Positions 9,103 through 18,128 of a stretch of 64,000 nt of DNA are shown in pieces. Under the pieces are notes generated by a model. The model ran no database searches. It was not told the origin of the DNA and saw only the letters and a list, made by a program, of their open reading frames with translations. The position numbers and the translations under genes are program-made. Where the stretch lies: NCBI RefSeq assembly GCF_029892105.1, contig NZ_JARZAJ010000005.1, positions 208,059 through 272,058 of the forward strand, given 5' to 3'. This stretch comes from Kitasatospora sp. GP82. Lineage in GTDB: Bacteria; Actinomycetota; Actinomycetes; Streptomycetales; Streptomycetaceae. The stretch's first letter is position 1. Every line of letters begins with the position of its first letter.

Positions 9103-10287
9103 TCAGAGGGCGCAGCCCTCGGTGTCCACTCGACCGGTGGCCTGGCTGCCGAGCACGGCGTCCTGGCGGACCTCGTCGGCGGTCAGCACGTAGCCCGTGT
9201 CCGGACTGTCCAGGGACTTGGCGAAGACCACCCCGTACACATGACCGTCCGGGCTGAGCAGCGGACCGCCGCTGTTGCCCTGGCGGACCAGGGAGCGGAC
9301 CGAGTAGACGTCGCGGACCACCTGGCCCCGGTGGTAGATGTCCGGGCCGTTGGCGTCGATACGGCCGCGGATACGGGCGGGCTGGACGTTGAAGGCGCCG
9401 TTCTCCGGGAAGCCCGCGACGATGGCGCTGTCGTTGGACCTGGCGTCTCCGGCGAAGGCCAGTGCGGGGGCGTTCAGCCTGGGCACGTCGAGGATGGCGA
9501 TGTCGCGCTGCCAGTCGTAGCGGACCACCGTGGCGTCGTACAGCTGACCGGTGCCACCGACCTGCACGGTCGGCTCGTTGACACCCCCGACCACGTGGGC
9601 GTTGGTCATGACCCGGTGGGGGGCGAAGACGAATCCGCTGCCCTCCAAGGTCTTGCCACAGGCAGTCGCCGTACCGACCACCTTGACCAGGCTCTGCCTG
9701 GCCATCGCCACCGCCGGGCTGCCCGCCAGCGCCGGATCGGGTGCCTCGACCTCGGTGATCGGCTCGTGCTCGAAGGGGTTGAAGACCTGCGGGAAGCCGT
9801 TGCGCGCCAGCACCTTGGTGAAGTCGGAGAACCAGTTCGGCGCGTCGGCGGGCAGCGTGCTCTGCACCCCGCTGAGCACCCTGGAGGTGCGCACCTGCTT
9901 GGAGATGGTGGGCAGCGAGGTACCGGCCAGCGCGGAGCCGATCAGCCAGGCGACCAGCAGCATCGAGATCACATTGACCACCGAGCCGCCGATCGCGTCC
10001 ACCGCCCTGGCCTGGCGGCGGCCGATGTGGCCACGCAGCTTCCAGCCGAAGTGCGTGGTCACCGCCTGGCCGACCGCCGCGAAGACGATCACCACGACCA
10101 CCGCCACCACCGAGGCCGTGGTCCCCGGGCTGAGGTGCCTGAGCAGCAGGGGCAGCAGCTGGACCGCGATCAGACCACCCCCCAGGAAGCCCAGGACGGA
10201 CAGCACACCAACCACAAAGCCCTGCCGGTATCCCGACACGGCGAAGCCGAGTGCGGCGGCGATCAGCAGCAGATCCAGGACATTCAC
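9103..10287 (-). CDS. marP: MarP-type membrane-anchored periplasmic serine protease (CvpA + trypsin-like)
   Basis: The 394-residue protein has an N-terminal CvpA-like four-helix membrane domain (about 1-125) joined to a chymotrypsin-fold protease. The catalytic triad is visible: H231 in TNAHVV, D262 in RDIAILDV and S339 in QGNSGGP. Two cysteines, C210 and C392, are placed to form the disulphide known in mycobacterial MarP (Rv3671c). In mycobacteria MarP is needed for acid and oxidative stress resistance through peptidoglycan hydrolase processing. It lies downstream of nth and the Nudix gene on the same strand, separated by a 237-base repeat-containing gap, so it probably has its own promoter. 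Confidence 0.9.
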   Translation of the reverse strand: MNVLDLLLIAAALGFAVSGYRQGFVVGVLSVLGFLGGGLIAVQLLPLLLRHLSPGTTASVVAVVVVIVFAAVGQAVTTHFGWKLRGHIGRRQARAVDAIGGSVVNVISMLLVAWLIGSALAGTSLPTISKQVRTSRVLSGVQSTLPADAPNWFSDFTKVLARNGFPQVFNPFEHEPITEVEAPDPALAGSPAVAMARQSLVKVVGTATACGKTLEGSGFVFAPHRVMTNAHVVGGVNEPTVQVGGTGQLYDATVVRYDWQRDIAILDVPRLNAPALAFAGDARSNDSAIVAGFPENGAFNVQPARIRGRIDANGPDIYHRGQVVRDVYSVRSLVRQGNSGGPLLSPDGHVYGVVFAKSLDSPDTGYVLTADEVRQDAVLGSQATGRVDTEGCAL

Positions 10288-10371
10288 CCCGATACCCTCC
10301 CACGTGCACCCACCCGGGGGGCGGCGGCCCCGGCCGGACCGGTGGTGACGGTCGGCCCGGTCCTCACGATT

Positions 10372-10398
10372 GGTCCGGTCTGTCCGGTCTGTCCGGTC
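10372..10398. repeat. short tandem repeat of GGTCCGGTCTGTCC type
   Basis: Three tandem 9-base units resembling TGTCCGGTC lie between marP and the Nudix gene. More degenerate GGTC-rich copies spread from about 10330 to 10450. Probably slippage-prone DNA; no function seen. Confidence 0.5.
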
Positions 10399-10524
10399 GG
10401 CCCGGTCCGCCTGGGCTGCCTGGTCTTCACGGTCCTCACGGTCGGCCTGACTGCATTGTGCGTGCGGCGGCGGACAAACCAGGGCCTGCGCTCGTTATCG
10501 TCTGCCCTGTTCTGCTCGTGTCCG

Positions 10525-11229
10525 TCAGCTGCGCGGGCGAGCGGCGCTGCGGAGAGCGAGACCGGCGGCTTCCTCGGACAGGGTGAGGGTACGGGTGGTG
10601 TCCCACGGGCGCTCCAGTCCGCTGTAGTGCAGCACGCGGTCGATCACCCCGGCGGTGAAACCCCAGACCAGCCGCCCCGCCACTTCGAAGGCCGGACCGA
10701 GGTGACCCGAGGGATGCGCCAGCCGGGCCCGGTTCGCCGGATCGGCCAGTTCGGCGATCGGCACCCGGAACACCGCACCGGTCTCCGCCGGATCCACCGG
10801 ACCCACCGGCGTCTCCCGGCGCCACCACCCGAGCACCGGGGTCACCACAAAGGCGCTGACCGGGATGTAGAGCGCGGGCAGCGTCGCGAAGACCTGCACA
10901 CCCGAGGGGTCAAGACCCGTCTCCTCCTCGGCCTCGCGCAGCGCGGCGGCCACCGGCCCGACGCCGTCCGGGTCACCGTCCTCCGGGTCCAGCGCGCCGC
11001 CGGGGAACGAGGGCTGCCCGGCGTGCGAGCGCAGCGAACGAGCCCGCTCGATCAGCAGCAGGTCGGGCCCCGAAGGGCCCTCCCCGAAGAGCATCAGTAC
11101 CGCAGAGCGCCGACCACCCTCGGGTGGCGGCAGGAACCTGCTGATCTGCTCCGGCCGCAGCCTCTCGGCTGCCGCCCGTACCGGCAGCAGCCACTCCGGC
11201 ATCCCGTCCCGCTCGACCGCGCCCGTCAC
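10525..11229 (-). CDS. Nudix hydrolase, probable CoA pyrophosphatase (NUDT7/CoAse type)
   Basis: A 234-residue Nudix protein. The CoA-binding signature before the Nudix box is visible as [21 protein letters not shown] split across about residues 58-78, and the Nudix box continues as REAEEETGL. Family members cleave CoA or acyl-CoA to 3',5'-ADP and phosphopantetheine. GTG start at 11229 overlaps the nth stop codon by 4 bases (GTGA), so the two genes are translationally coupled, an arrangement kept across Streptomyces. Confidence 0.87.
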   Translation of the reverse strand: MTGAVERDGMPEWLLPVRAAAERLRPEQISRFLPPPEGGRRSAVLMLFGEGPSGPDLLLIERARSLRSHAGQPSFPGGALDPEDGDPDGVGPVAAALREAEEETGLDPSGVQVFATLPALYIPVSAFVVTPVLGWWRRETPVGPVDPAETGAVFRVPIAELADPANRARLAHPSGHLGPAFEVAGRLVWGFTAGVIDRVLHYSGLERPWDTTRTLTLSEEAAGLALRSAARPRS

Positions 11230-12089
11230 TCGTTACCCCCGATCGTCTCCACGCCCACTGCCGCGCCGATCCCGTTCGCCGCGCCGGCGGCCTGGCCCGG
11301 GTAGTCGGCCGGCGGCCTGAGCCGCTGCCCGGGCTGGCCACCCATCTCGTACTTCAGCAGCTTCTGTGCCTTCTCGGGATCGGTCTCCCCTTCCCCGTAC
11401 GAGGGGCAGAGCGGGGCGATCGGGCAGGCGCCGCAGGCAGGCTTGCGGGAGTGGCAGATCCGGCGGCCGTGGAAGACCACGCGGTGCGAGAGCATCGTCC
11501 ACTCGGACTTGGGGAAGATCTCGGCCACCGCCGCCTCGACCTTCTCCGGGTCCTCCTCGGTCGTCCAGCCGAACCGCCGGGCCAGCCGCCCGAAGTGGGT
11601 GTCCACGGTGATACCCGGCACGCCGAACGCGTTGCCGAGCACGACATTGGCGGTCTTCCGACCGACGCCGGGCAACGAGACCAGATCGTCCAGCCGCCCG
11701 GGGACCTCGCCGTCATAACGGTCACGGATGGCTGCCGAGAGGCCGATCAGCGCCTTCGCCTTGTTCCGGAAGAACCCCGTCGGCCGGATGATCTCTTCCA
11801 GTTCCTCCGGCACGGCCATCGCCATGTCCTCCGGAGTCGGGTACTTCGCGAACAACGCCGGTGTCGTCTGGTTCACCCGCAGGTCCGTCGTCTGTGCCGA
11901 CAGCACCACTGCCACCAGCAGTTCAAACGGGTTCTCGAAGTCCAACTCCGGGTGTGCGTACGGGTACAGCTCCGCCAGCGCCCGGTTGATCCTGCGGGCA
12001 CGCCGCACCATCGCCAGGTGCGACTCCGGCTTCCTCGGCTTCGCGACCGCCTTCACTGCCGCGACCTTTCGGGCCTTGCTCTCTGCCAT
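11226..12089 (-). CDS. nth: endonuclease III, DNA glycosylase/AP lyase
   Basis: Removes oxidised pyrimidines from DNA and nicks the abasic site in base-excision repair. The 287-residue protein has the helix-hairpin-helix [14 protein letters not shown] with the catalytic lysine K145, the catalytic aspartate D163 in TVDTHFGR, and the 4Fe-4S loop C212-X6-C219-X2-C222-X5-C228. A C-terminal extension of about 50 residues ([16 protein letters not shown]...) is longer than in E. coli and common in actinomycetes. First gene of the nth-Nudix pair; the conserved block is interrupted just upstream. Confidence 0.95.
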   Translation of the reverse strand: MAESKARKVAAVKAVAKPRKPESHLAMVRRARRINRALAELYPYAHPELDFENPFELLVAVVLSAQTTDLRVNQTTPALFAKYPTPEDMAMAVPEELEEIIRPTGFFRNKAKALIGLSAAIRDRYDGEVPGRLDDLVSLPGVGRKTANVVLGNAFGVPGITVDTHFGRLARRFGWTTEEDPEKVEAAVAEIFPKSEWTMLSHRVVFHGRRICHSRKPACGACPIAPLCPSYGEGETDPEKAQKLLKYEMGGQPGQRLRPPADYPGQAAGAANGIGAAVGVETIGGNE

Positions 12090-12200
12090 GCCCCGAAGGC
12101 TACGCCGTGTGCGGACGTCCAGGGGCGAGTCGGCCGCAGTTGCCCGGCCTCCAAACCCAGGGCACCGCCGCCGGGGTTGGCGTGCACCGGGTGATGTTCG

Positions 12201-13721
12201 TCAGGGCAGCTGGGACCAGAAGTCGCAGTTGTGCTCCTTGGCGAGGTCGACGGACTGGACGCCGCCGGGCCTGAGGGCCACCGCGCCGGCGTCCCGGAAC
12301 CGAGGCCAGGGCCGGCCGGTACTCGCGAAAGCCGCCCAGGAGCGGATCATCCGGTCGGAGAGGAGCTGCTGGTCCGGGGTGAGCTTCGCCGGCCAGTTGG
12401 TGACATCGAACAGGTAGGGCAACTCCGAGCCGTGGTAGGCGCCGTAGCGAAATCCGGGCGGAAGCCCGAGCGGAGCGGGTGCGTCACGGTCGGCGAATTC
12501 GTAGGCATAGAGCGGGGTGCGCCGGGCCAGCAGGCGGTCACCGGTCAGGGTGGGGCAGGACCAGATGCGGTCCGTGGCGACGGCAGCCCAGGCCAGCACG
12601 GGTGACGGGTAGTCGCTGAGCGGATACCGTTCGGCGACCAGGTCTGCCTGGCTGCCGAAGCTGTCGGTGAGCAGTTGCCGGTAGCGCTGCGGGGTGATCG
12701 GCTCGTGCGCGTTCAGGGCTGCCGCCCATCCCCGGTGCTCGTCGCGGTTGCCGCCTTCGAGAACCGGAACGCGCTGGAACCGGCCTTCGCGTAGCGCCGA
12801 CCCCGGTTCGATCGGGAGAAGAGGGGTGTCGTAGGCGGGCTTGGTGAACATGCCGGTGCTTATCGCGGACAGGTCGGCGGTGGACTTGTGCCGCAGGCAC
12901 TCGAGCGTGCCGCAGCCCACCCGGGCGGCGAACCCGCTGCCGGTGGCCTCTGTCGCGGTCCGGCTGGTCCAGGGCGAACCGGCCGGCATACCCGGCCAGA
13001 ACAGGTTCTTCGGGTAGTCGATGAGGCAGGAACCGCTCTGGATCAGCGCCTTGTCGAACAGGCCTGCCGCCGAGGGCGAGGTCAGCTGGGAGCACACGCT
13101 CATTCCGCCGGCGGACTGCCCGGCCAGTGTCACGTTCCGGGGATCGCCTCCGAAGGCGGCCGCGTTTCGCCGTACCCATCGCAGCGCGGCCTGCTGATCG
13201 GCCAGCCCGAAGGTGCCCGAGTCGGGCAGCCCGGGGTAGCCGAAGTAGCCGAAGACGCCCAGCCGGTAGTTGACGGTCACCACCACCACGTCACCGGTGA
13301 CCGCCATCCGGTGCGGGTCGTAGTCGCTTCCGGCCCCGGAATCGAAGCTGCCACCGTGCAACCAGACGACCACCGGTCGCCGCTTGGCCCCGGCCGGTGC
13401 GGTCACATTGAGGTAGAGGCAGTCCTCGTTGCCGGTGAGGTGGTCTGCCGGCCCCTGCGGGCACGGGTTGCCGGGTACGGCCGCCTCGCGTACCCCGGAC
13501 CACGGTGCCACCGGCTGCGGATCGCGCCAGCGCAGCTCGCCGACCGGCGGCGCGGCGTAGGGAACACCCTGGAAGCTCTGGTAGCCGTCATGGGCTGTGC
13601 CGCGCACCGGACCGGAGTGCGTGGCGACCACCACGTCCTGGCTCGCGGCCCGGGCCGGCACCGCGGGTGAGGCGAGAGCCGCGATCAGTGCGGCCGCCAC
13701 GAGTATCGGGAATCGCGTCAT
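12201..13721 (-). CDS. secreted type-B carboxylesterase
   Basis: A 506-residue esterase of the carboxylesterase type-B family (PF00135). A signal peptide MTRFPILVAAALIAALASP ends near PARAA. The nucleophile elbow LAGQSAGG places the catalytic serine at 203. NEDCLYLNV and VVVWLHGGSF are family signatures, and AYHGSELPYLF carries the catalytic histidine. ATG 13721 follows GGAAGG; the frame extends further upstream but without a signal-peptide start. It lies 154 bases downstream of a TetR gene on the same strand. A sequence like the TetR operator (13762-13777) lies 41 bases before its start, so it is probably a TetR target. Substrate unknown. Confidence 0.88.
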   Translation of the reverse strand: MTRFPILVAAALIAALASPAVPARAASQDVVVATHSGPVRGTAHDGYQSFQGVPYAAPPVGELRWRDPQPVAPWSGVREAAVPGNPCPQGPADHLTGNEDCLYLNVTAPAGAKRRPVVVWLHGGSFDSGAGSDYDPHRMAVTGDVVVVTVNYRLGVFGYFGYPGLPDSGTFGLADQQAALRWVRRNAAAFGGDPRNVTLAGQSAGGMSVCSQLTSPSAAGLFDKALIQSGSCLIDYPKNLFWPGMPAGSPWTSRTATEATGSGFAARVGCGTLECLRHKSTADLSAISTGMFTKPAYDTPLLPIEPGSALREGRFQRVPVLEGGNRDEHRGWAAALNAHEPITPQRYRQLLTDSFGSQADLVAERYPLSDYPSPVLAWAAVATDRIWSCPTLTGDRLLARRTPLYAYEFADRDAPAPLGLPPGFRYGAYHGSELPYLFDVTNWPAKLTPDQQLLSDRMIRSWAAFASTGRPWPRFRDAGAVALRPGGVQSVDLAKEHNCDFWSQLP

Positions 13722-13761
13722 CGGGAGCCTTCCGTTCAGTACGACAAGGAGCCGGCCCTGA

Positions 13762-13777
13762 CGGTACAGGCGTATCA
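13762..13777. promoter_or_regulatory. putative TetR operator upstream of the esterase
   Basis: CGGTACAGGCGTATCA matches 12 of 16 bases of the perfect dyad upstream of the neighbouring TetR gene (14527-14542), including the whole right arm GTATCA. Position fits the esterase promoter. Confidence 0.5.
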
Positions 13778-13875
13778 CGAAGAGGGCAATGGACCTCGGG
13801 CGAACCGAACATGCACAACCTCGGTTCACGCCAGGAGGGTTGGGGTGACAGGTCCAACACTCTGCGGCGCTCGGC

Positions 13876-14505
13876 TCACCGCGGGGAAAGGTCGGTGGCG
13901 GCGGCCGGTCCGAACAGTTCGTCGAGGTGGTGAGAGAGGACCGCGAGCGCGGCCTCGCCGCTGCGCTGGCCACCGAGGACACTGGAGCCGAGGCCGTTGG
14001 TCATGGCCAGCAGGCCGGCGGCGGTCAGCTCGGGGTCGCGCTCGGCACTGACGTCTCCGGACTGCCGGGCGGCCCGGATCTGCTTGGCCAGGAAGGATTC
14101 CAGCATGTCCGGATACGTGGTGCCGTGCTGTTCCGCGAGCCTCGGCTCGCTGAGGACCAGGGTGTAGTAGGCGGCGTAGGTACGGGTGATCCGCCGACTT
14201 TCGGCATCTGTGGGCAGGATGCTGGAGAGGATCGCGGTGACGATGCTGCGTGGGTTGGGCGGACTGCCCGCAGCTGCGATCCACTTCTGCATGCGGACCT
14301 GGAGCTGTGCGCTCAGGCGGGCGAGCGCGTCCATGAGGAGCTCGTCCTTGGTATGGAAGTAGTACTGCACCAGACGCAGCGACACACCGGCCTCGGCGGC
14401 AACGACCCGCATGCTGGCCGCCTGCAGGCCCTGGGTGTCGGCGATCCGCAGGAGCGCCTCGGCGATTTGAGCACGGCGCTGCTCGTGATCGACGCGGGTG
14501 GACAC
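13876..14505 (-). CDS. TetR-family transcriptional regulator
   Basis: A 209-residue regulator with an N-terminal helix-turn-helix: ALLRIADTQGLQAASMRVV, then AEAGVSLRLVQYYFHTKDEL (about 35-54), the TetR signature. The C-terminal ligand-binding half is of ordinary length. A perfect dyad lies 22 bases upstream of its start and a degenerate copy lies before the esterase gene downstream, suggesting self-control plus control of the esterase. The ligand may be an ester or its product; that is inference from position only. Confidence 0.87.
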   Translation of the reverse strand: MSTRVDHEQRRAQIAEALLRIADTQGLQAASMRVVAAEAGVSLRLVQYYFHTKDELLMDALARLSAQLQVRMQKWIAAAGSPPNPRSIVTAILSSILPTDAESRRITRTYAAYYTLVLSEPRLAEQHGTTYPDMLESFLAKQIRAARQSGDVSAERDPELTAAGLLAMTNGLGSSVLGGQRSGEAALAVLSHHLDELFGPAAATDLSPR

Positions 14506-14526
14506 TTCTCAAGCACCTCCAGGATC

Positions 14527-14542
14527 TGATACAACCGTATCA
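14527..14542. promoter_or_regulatory. TetR operator dyad TGATAC-N4-GTATCA
   Basis: TGATACAACCGTATCA has perfect 6-base arms around a 4-base centre and lies directly upstream of the TetR gene, the usual site for autorepression. Confidence 0.7.
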
Positions 14543-14653
14543 CCAGTCTGGGTGCGACGCTGCCGGCACCATCCCGCTCCGCGCCTACGGTCGCGCGGGC
14601 GAGTGCTTGCGGCCGCCACGGGTGACAGCACCGAAGGCAAGGGGGGCCGGCGG

Positions 14654-14920
14654 ATGAGCGGGATGCGAAGGGCGCTCACCTGGGGCGCCATCGCCGCCCA
14701 ACTGCTGTCCACCGCTTCATGGTTCGTCGGCGGTCTCGCGGAGGGACGAGGCTATCGCGCCTCCGCGCACGACATCAGTGACCTCGGTGCACCGACGGCC
14801 GACCACCCGTGGATCAAGCTCGCGGCGCAAGGGGTCGCCGGCGTTGCGGGTGCGGGTGCGGGCGACGAGAGAGCGGCGCACCGGAGGGCCGGAGCGCAGC
14901 AGGAGGCCGTCGAAGACTAG
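14654..14920 (+). pseudogene. truncated DUF998-family membrane protein gene
   Basis: The 88-codon frame begins like a complete DUF998 protein: RRALTWGAIAAQLLSTASWF as a first membrane segment, then SAHDISDLGAPTADHPWIKLA. After KLAAQGVAGVAG it becomes hydrophilic and Ala/Arg-rich (GAGAGDERAAHRRAGAQQEA) and stops. DUF998 proteins normally have about 200 residues and six membrane segments; a full-length relative is encoded at 39001-39660. The rest seems deleted or frameshifted. A broken gene is the simplest reading. Confidence 0.6.
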
Positions 14921-15249
14921 GCGCATCGAGGACAACCAGACGCTGCTCGCCCAGCTGGGCGTCGCAGGCAGCAGATGATGCCCACCGCCCCGTACGCGTC
15001 GCGTCGGCCGCCCCCGCAATAGTCGCAACCGCGATCCAACGGCCCACCCGCAGCGGATCACAGCAGCGCCACAGCTCACAACCGCCTTCGACAGTCGGCA
15101 GATTGAGCCGTTCCGGACAGCCACCTCGGGCGGCATGGTGAAGCTAGCACCACCCCCAAGTCGGATAGCTGGGCTACTGTTTCCGCTCTCTTCGCGGGCC
15201 ATGCTCAAGAACGTGCTCGAAATCCGAGTGCGGGAAGGAGTCAGCTGCC
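14921..15249. other. intergenic region with a shared operator
   Basis: About 330 bases without a convincing gene, probably including decayed sequence from the truncated DUF998 gene. It contains the first copy of a GGTG/GCTAGC/CACC dyad and the promoter region of the next gene. Confidence 0.4.
15137..15154. promoter_or_regulatory. operator-like dyad, copy 1 (GGTG-NN-GCTAGC-NN-CACC)
   Basis: GGTGAAGCTAGCACCACC is an 18-base interrupted palindrome 95 bases before the start of the membrane-protein gene at 15250. A near-identical 31-base context (27 matches) recurs at 15936, upstream of the methyltransferase. Confidence 0.6.
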
Positions 15250-15780
15250 ATGGCCATCGCAGAGCAGACAACGCTCGCTTCCGAGCAGGCGGAACGCGGC
15301 CGGGCGAGCGCTCCCGAGCAGCGCATCTGCGTTGCCGGGGCCGGCAGAGCCGTTGATGCGGGTGGTTCGGGCGGCGCCGTCGATGCGGGCGGTCCGTCCA
15401 CCGGCCTGCACCGGTGGACAGCGACCGCGCTGGCGCTTCTCGGTCTGGCCATGGTCCCGTGGGTCATCGTCCTGCACACCGGCCTGCCTGCCACCGCGGT
15501 GGCCTCACGCTGGGCCTGGACATGGACGGGGCTGGACTCCCTGGAGGCCCTGGCCCTGTTCTCGACCGGCATGCTCCTCCGGCGGCGAAACGGCCGAACT
15601 GCCCTGGCAGCCATGGTCAGTTCGACTCTACTCGTGGTCGACGCGTGGTTCGACACAATGACTGCGGCCCCCGGCTCCGACTTCACGATAGCCGTGGCCA
15701 TGGCTGTCTGCGCCGAGCTGCCCCTGGCGGCCGTATGCGCGACGCTCGCCGTCCGGGCGTCCCCTCACCCCGGGAGCTGA
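15250..15780 (+). CDS. hypothetical multipass membrane protein
   Basis: A 176-residue protein. The first 55 residues are hydrophilic and Gly/Ala-rich (two AVDAGG repeats) and three to four hydrophobic segments follow: ATALALLGLAMVPWVIVLHT, LDSLEALALFSTGML, ALAAMVSSTLLVVDAWFD and FTIAVAMAVCAELPLAAVCA. The motif VVDAWFDTMTAAPG resembles a family of small actinomycete integral membrane proteins without assigned function. ATG 15250 has AAGGAG upstream. An operator-like dyad at 15137 suggests shared control with the methyltransferase gene about 400 bases downstream. Confidence 0.75.
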   Translation: MAIAEQTTLASEQAERGRASAPEQRICVAGAGRAVDAGGSGGAVDAGGPSTGLHRWTATALALLGLAMVPWVIVLHTGLPATAVASRWAWTWTGLDSLEALALFSTGMLLRRRNGRTALAAMVSSTLLVVDAWFDTMTAAPGSDFTIAVAMAVCAELPLAAVCATLAVRASPHPGS

Positions 15781-15935
15781 ACTCACCCCGACCTCCGCCC
15801 AGTCCAGCCTCAGCGTCCCCGCTTCCTTCTCACCTATCCCCGGCTCGAACCACGCTTCCCTCACGCTGGAGCGGCAGTTGGCGCGACCGCGCTCGCCGCT
15901 CCGTAACCGGCGCGACCCACAAGGACATTGCTCAT

Positions 15936-15953
15936 GGTGTAGCTAGCGCCACC
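15936..15953. promoter_or_regulatory. operator-like dyad, copy 2 (GGTG-NN-GCTAGC-NN-CACC)
   Basis: GGTGTAGCTAGCGCCACC has the same arms and core as the dyad at 15137. It lies between the membrane-protein gene and the methyltransferase, in the probable promoter of the latter. Confidence 0.6.
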
Positions 15954-16136
15954 ACAAAGTCGGGTGCCAGCGTTAACGACACTGGGCGCGCTCTCCGCGA
16001 TCGTTGAAGCAGCTTCGAAGCCCGGCCTCGGCCGCTCGGACCAGAAGCTACGCCTATGAAGCATCCGCACGGGCGCCTCGGCCGCATGGCCACCACCCAA
16101 TCAGACACACTTCCTCGGAGAGAGGCACCTGTAACC

Positions 16137-16826
16137 GTGATCAATGTCCCGACCTCACCCACCTCCCGCAGAGCCCTTCGGCGCACGGCCATCGGTGGTT
16201 CCGTCGCAGCGGCCGTGGCCGCCTGGTGGGCATTCGACACCGCTCCCTACCCGTACGCCCAACACCGACTGCTGGACCTTCCACTCCCCTTCCTGACACT
16301 GCGTCGACTGGATGTGATGCTCGGCCCGCGTCCTGGCGAGCGGCTGCTGGAGATCGGGCCGGGCACGGGTCTGCAGTCCCTCCATGTCGCACCGCAGCTG
16401 GGCTCCGAGGGGCGGTTGGACATCGTCGATATCCAGCAGCCGATGCTCGACCATGTCATGCGTCGCGCAGACGAGCGGAGCATCGGGAACATCGTGCCCG
16501 CCCTGGCTGATGCGCACCGACTTCCCTACTCCGACGCCAGTTTCGACGCCGCCTATCTCGTGACTGCACTCGGCGAAATACCTGAACCGACGCAGACACT
16601 GAGCGAGCTGCGTCGCGTGCTGAAGCCCGGCGGCAGGCTGGTGGTCGGCGAGTTCTTCGACCGCCATCAGATCCGGCCCGCCCACCTGATCGCCCACGCC
16701 GACTCCGCAGGGCTTGCCGTGCGAAAGCTCATCGGCCCACCCTTCGCGTACTACGCCCTGCTGCAGCCCCGCACGATTCCCGGGATCGAGCGGCGGCCGG
16801 CGGCAGTTCCTGCCGACCCTTCTTGA
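16137..16826 (+). CDS. membrane-anchored SAM-dependent methyltransferase
   Basis: Class I methyltransferase of 229 residues from GTG 16137 (ATG 16056 would add 27). The N-terminal segment RRTAIGGSVAAAVAAWWAFD is hydrophobic and may anchor the protein. The SAM-binding motif LLEIGPGTGLQS is at about 65-76, acidic motif II in LDIVDIQQPML, and ELRRVLKPGGRLVVGEFFD is the post-I motif of UbiE-like enzymes. Substrate unknown. GGAGAGAGG lies before the GTG with a long spacing, so the start is uncertain. The upstream dyad is shared with the preceding membrane-protein gene. Confidence 0.8.
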   Translation: MINVPTSPTSRRALRRTAIGGSVAAAVAAWWAFDTAPYPYAQHRLLDLPLPFLTLRRLDVMLGPRPGERLLEIGPGTGLQSLHVAPQLGSEGRLDIVDIQQPMLDHVMRRADERSIGNIVPALADAHRLPYSDASFDAAYLVTALGEIPEPTQTLSELRRVLKPGGRLVVGEFFDRHQIRPAHLIAHADSAGLAVRKLIGPPFAYYALLQPRTIPGIERRPAAVPADPS

Positions 16827-16975
16827 TCGAAAGAATCGGTCCCCATCCGGCAGGCGTCCCCCACCAGCTGCCTCACCGAAGAAGTCCGCCTTCCCGCCGC
16901 CCACGCCTGGCCCCGCAGCTGTGTCGGAGACGTCCGGTAGGTTTCGCTGCACATGGACTCGACGTGGGGGCTTCG

Positions 16976-17992
16976 ATGGCTGATCTCAAGCTGGCAGACG
17001 GTGCGTCAGCCCCGACCGACGAACCGTTGGAGCTTCAGCTGGAGCGGTTCCGCACCGAACTGACCGGATACTGCTACCGCATGCTCGGATCGGCGTTCGA
17101 GGCCGAGGATGCCGTGCAGGAGACGATGATCCGGGCATGGCGGGGCCACCAGGGCTTCGAGGGCCGAGCAGCGCTGCGGTCGTGGCTCTATCGGATAGCG
17201 ACCAACGTGTGCCTGGATGTGCTGAACGGCCGGAAGAACCGGGCCCGTCCGATGGACCTGGCGAGCCCGTCCACGGTGGCGACGGCGAGCCTCGCGAAGC
17301 TCCCAGAGATAACGTGGATCGGCCCGGTGCCCGACGGGCGGGTGGTGACGGAGTCCGGGGATCCGGCAGAGCTGACCATGCAGCGGGAGTCGGTGCGGCT
17401 GGCGTTCGTCTCGGCGCTGCAACGGTTGGCGCCGAAGCAGCGGGCGGTACTGATCCTCCGCGAGGTGCTCGGCTGGCGGGCCACCGAGGTCGCCGAGCTG
17501 CTCGGCACCACGGTGGCCTCGGCCAACAGCGCACTGCAGCGGGCCCGTTCGACGCTGGCGGCGCGCAAGGCAGCAGCCACCGATCCACTCCGGCCGATGG
17601 ACCAGGAGCAGGCGGCACTGCTGTCCCGCTACGTCGCGGCGTTCGAGCGTTACGACATGGACGGACTGGCCGGCCTGCTGCACGAGGACGCCACGCTGTC
17701 GATGCCGCCGTACGAGCTGTGGCTACGCGGGCACGCCGACATCCGCGAGTGGATGCTCGGTCCGGGCAGCGGATGCCGTGGCTCACAGTTGATCACGACC
17801 GCGGCCAACGGCACCCCCGCCTTCGGCCAGTACCGACCGAGCCCCGACGGCGGCTACGAGCCGTGGGCACTCCAGGTGATCGAGGTGTCAGCCGGTCGGA
17901 TCGTCGGGCTCAACTCCTTCCTCGACACCGCTGCGCTCTTCCCACTCTTCGGCCTGCCCTCCCGCCTGGACGCGCAGAGCCCGAACACGTAG
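16976..17992 (+). CDS. ECF sigma factor with C-terminal SnoaL-like domain (SigG/SigJ type)
   Basis: A 338-residue extracytoplasmic-function sigma factor. Region 2 (FRTELTGYCYRMLGSAFEAE through SWLYRIATNVCLDVL) is followed by a linker and region 4 (LQRLAPKQRAVLILREVLGW, VAELLGTTVASANSALQRAR). The last ~130 residues (YVAAFERYDMDGLAGLLHED, LWLRGHADIREWM, VIEVSAGRIVGLNSFLD) form a SnoaL-like fold. Such fused tails replace anti-sigma control in these ECF groups and modulate activity. No anti-sigma gene is adjacent, consistent with this. Start ATG 16976 follows a GGGGG; GTG 16964 is an alternative. Confidence 0.87.
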   Translation: MADLKLADGASAPTDEPLELQLERFRTELTGYCYRMLGSAFEAEDAVQETMIRAWRGHQGFEGRAALRSWLYRIATNVCLDVLNGRKNRARPMDLASPSTVATASLAKLPEITWIGPVPDGRVVTESGDPAELTMQRESVRLAFVSALQRLAPKQRAVLILREVLGWRATEVAELLGTTVASANSALQRARSTLAARKAAATDPLRPMDQEQAALLSRYVAAFERYDMDGLAGLLHEDATLSMPPYELWLRGHADIREWMLGPGSGCRGSQLITTAANGTPAFGQYRPSPDGGYEPWALQVIEVSAGRIVGLNSFLDTAALFPLFGLPSRLDAQSPNT

Positions 17993-18128
17993 AGCCCGGG
18001 CTGTTCGCCGACTGGCTGCGCCAGGCACATGAACTCGGCACGGCGGAGAGCTGATCGGCTGCACAGTTGCACAGCGAGGCCATCGGTGGGCGGGCGGAGC
18101 GTAGGCTCGCCGAGCGAAGGAGGTATAG

